From positions 3,906,001 to 3,970,000 of the forward strand of contig OY755188.1 in the NCBI GenBank assembly GCA_963576735.1: 64,000 bases of DNA, given 5' to 3'. A model generated the notes under the pieces. The model searched no databases. It had not been told where the DNA came from and saw nothing but the letters and a program-made list of their open reading frames with translations. The position numbers and the translations under genes were made by a program. Positions 63,217 to 64,000 of the stretch are shown here, piece after piece. The DNA comes from Bedellia somnulentella. Lineage: Eukaryota; Arthropoda; Insecta; Lepidoptera; Bedelliidae. Within the stretch, counting starts at the first letter, position 1. Each line of letters starts with the position of its first letter.

Positions 63217-63385
63217 TTGCAATAGATATAAAGAACATTGAGGCTTTTTAAGTGATTATTGGGCGATGCAGTTGGAGACCCATTTGACTACCTTTTCCCC
63301 ATTCAACTTCCAAAAGTATATAGAGAATTACTATCTCTGAAGCTGTGGCTACCCTTTTTTGAGATTTATAGCCGTTAGTATATAG
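63217..63385 (+). mobile_element. degenerate S1 SINE
   Basis: GGGCGATGCAGTTGGAGACC and GATTTATAGCCGTTAGTATA remain; head lost. Preceded at 63105 by a TTTGCCCGCGACTACGTCCG dispersed-repeat opening. Confidence 0.7.
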
Positions 63386-64000
63386 TCATGATTGATTGAT
63401 GGATGAATTTTATAAATTCCTTTTTGTAGTGGTTATATCAGTCAATCAGATAAAGTTTCAAATTTCTAATACAGTATATTTATAGATCAAAAATCTGTAT
63501 ACTATATTTCAATCCCTTAGGGGATGAGTTCCAAAAAACCTTTTTAATTGTTCATACGAATCATGAAACAAACCATTTTGTACCAAAATTATATGTTCAA
63601 ATATGAGAATATCTTAAGTAAGTATGGAGAGCAGTTTGGCGACCCAGTGCTGTCCCCTGCACTGACTGTTGGTGATGTGTGAGAGATTGCAATCATCGGT
63701 CAACAGATGGCGTTACTGAATCAACATTAAGATATTTACTATTATTTACAAACTATGCATTCTGAGGCTACACTATATACAGAATATTAATTTATGCCTA
63801 AGTAAAGTATAATATATCTATGAGAATATTAGTCAAAAATAGTTAAATAAACAAAAGTTATAAACATATTCTCAAACCTACCAAATGAATACGCAAAATT
63901 CATACAATATGCTTTTAATTATCTTTATTGTGAAAAAGAAAGATTAGTGCATCCTTTTATTCTAACCTAACACAAAAGCAAAAAAGTCTCAAAAAGACTT
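63386..64000. other. no gene seen
   Basis: AT-rich, no supported coding block or repeat. Confidence 0.45.

Noticed and set aside
61797..64000. next FAS exon (dehydratase start)
   Set aside because: No open block with DH-like motifs and splice sites could be found in any forward frame.

Overview
The window looks like nuclear DNA of an insect, most probably a moth or butterfly. It is AT-rich, its single host gene is split by GT-AG introns, and it is packed with tRNA-derived and 5S-derived SINEs, RTE-like and jockey-like LINEs and palindromic MITEs of the kind common in Lepidoptera. The order is an inference; no species can be named. || Host gene. One gene can be supported: the 5' half of an animal-type (type I) fatty acid synthase paralogue on the + strand, from an ATG at 17774 to at least 61796. 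Sixteen exons were placed by hand. They keep one continuous reading frame (2603 coding nt, about 868 residues) and encode the ketosynthase (KS), the KS-AT linker and the acyltransferase (AT). The dehydratase and later domains must lie beyond the right edge. The AT dyad is intact (Ser608, His710, plus Arg633). The KS keeps its nucleophile (Cys184), but both catalytic histidines are replaced (Cys317 and Asn353), so the KS is probably unable to condense. || Layout. 1-17.7 kb is intergenic or upstream DNA: LINE fragments, a nearly intact RTE-like LINE on the - strand (1.05-4.35 kb), a TTAA-flanked MITE (6.4-7.0 kb), jockey-like remnants (14.3-17.2 kb) and a candidate TATA box at 17693. 17.8-25.4 kb holds exons 1-3; intron 1 contains a decayed full-length LINE with a C-terminal zinc finger. 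25.4-46.4 kb is a 21-kb intron 3 made largely of nested repeats, including three copies of an unclassified DNA transposon (30.6-37.9 kb), two of which form a roughly 1-kb inverted pair. 46.4-61.8 kb holds exons 4-16 separated by smaller, SINE-bearing introns; exon 10 is preceded by two dead tandem copies of itself. 61.8-64 kb is intron 16. || Repeat families, named here for reference. S1: about 250 bp with a GTGTAGTG..GGCTTAGAAT head and a CGTGAGTATATGTATG(TATG)n tail; over 20 copies, some with 12-13-bp target-site duplications. S2: a tRNA-derived SINE with A and B boxes and a GGCGTGAACGTTT end. S3: a second tRNA-derived SINE. The S1 tail closely matches the 3' end of the RTE-like LINE, which suggests that LINE mobilises S1. 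No rRNA gene, functional tRNA gene, CRISPR array or bacterial operon is present. All calls come from reading the sequence; no database search was run.
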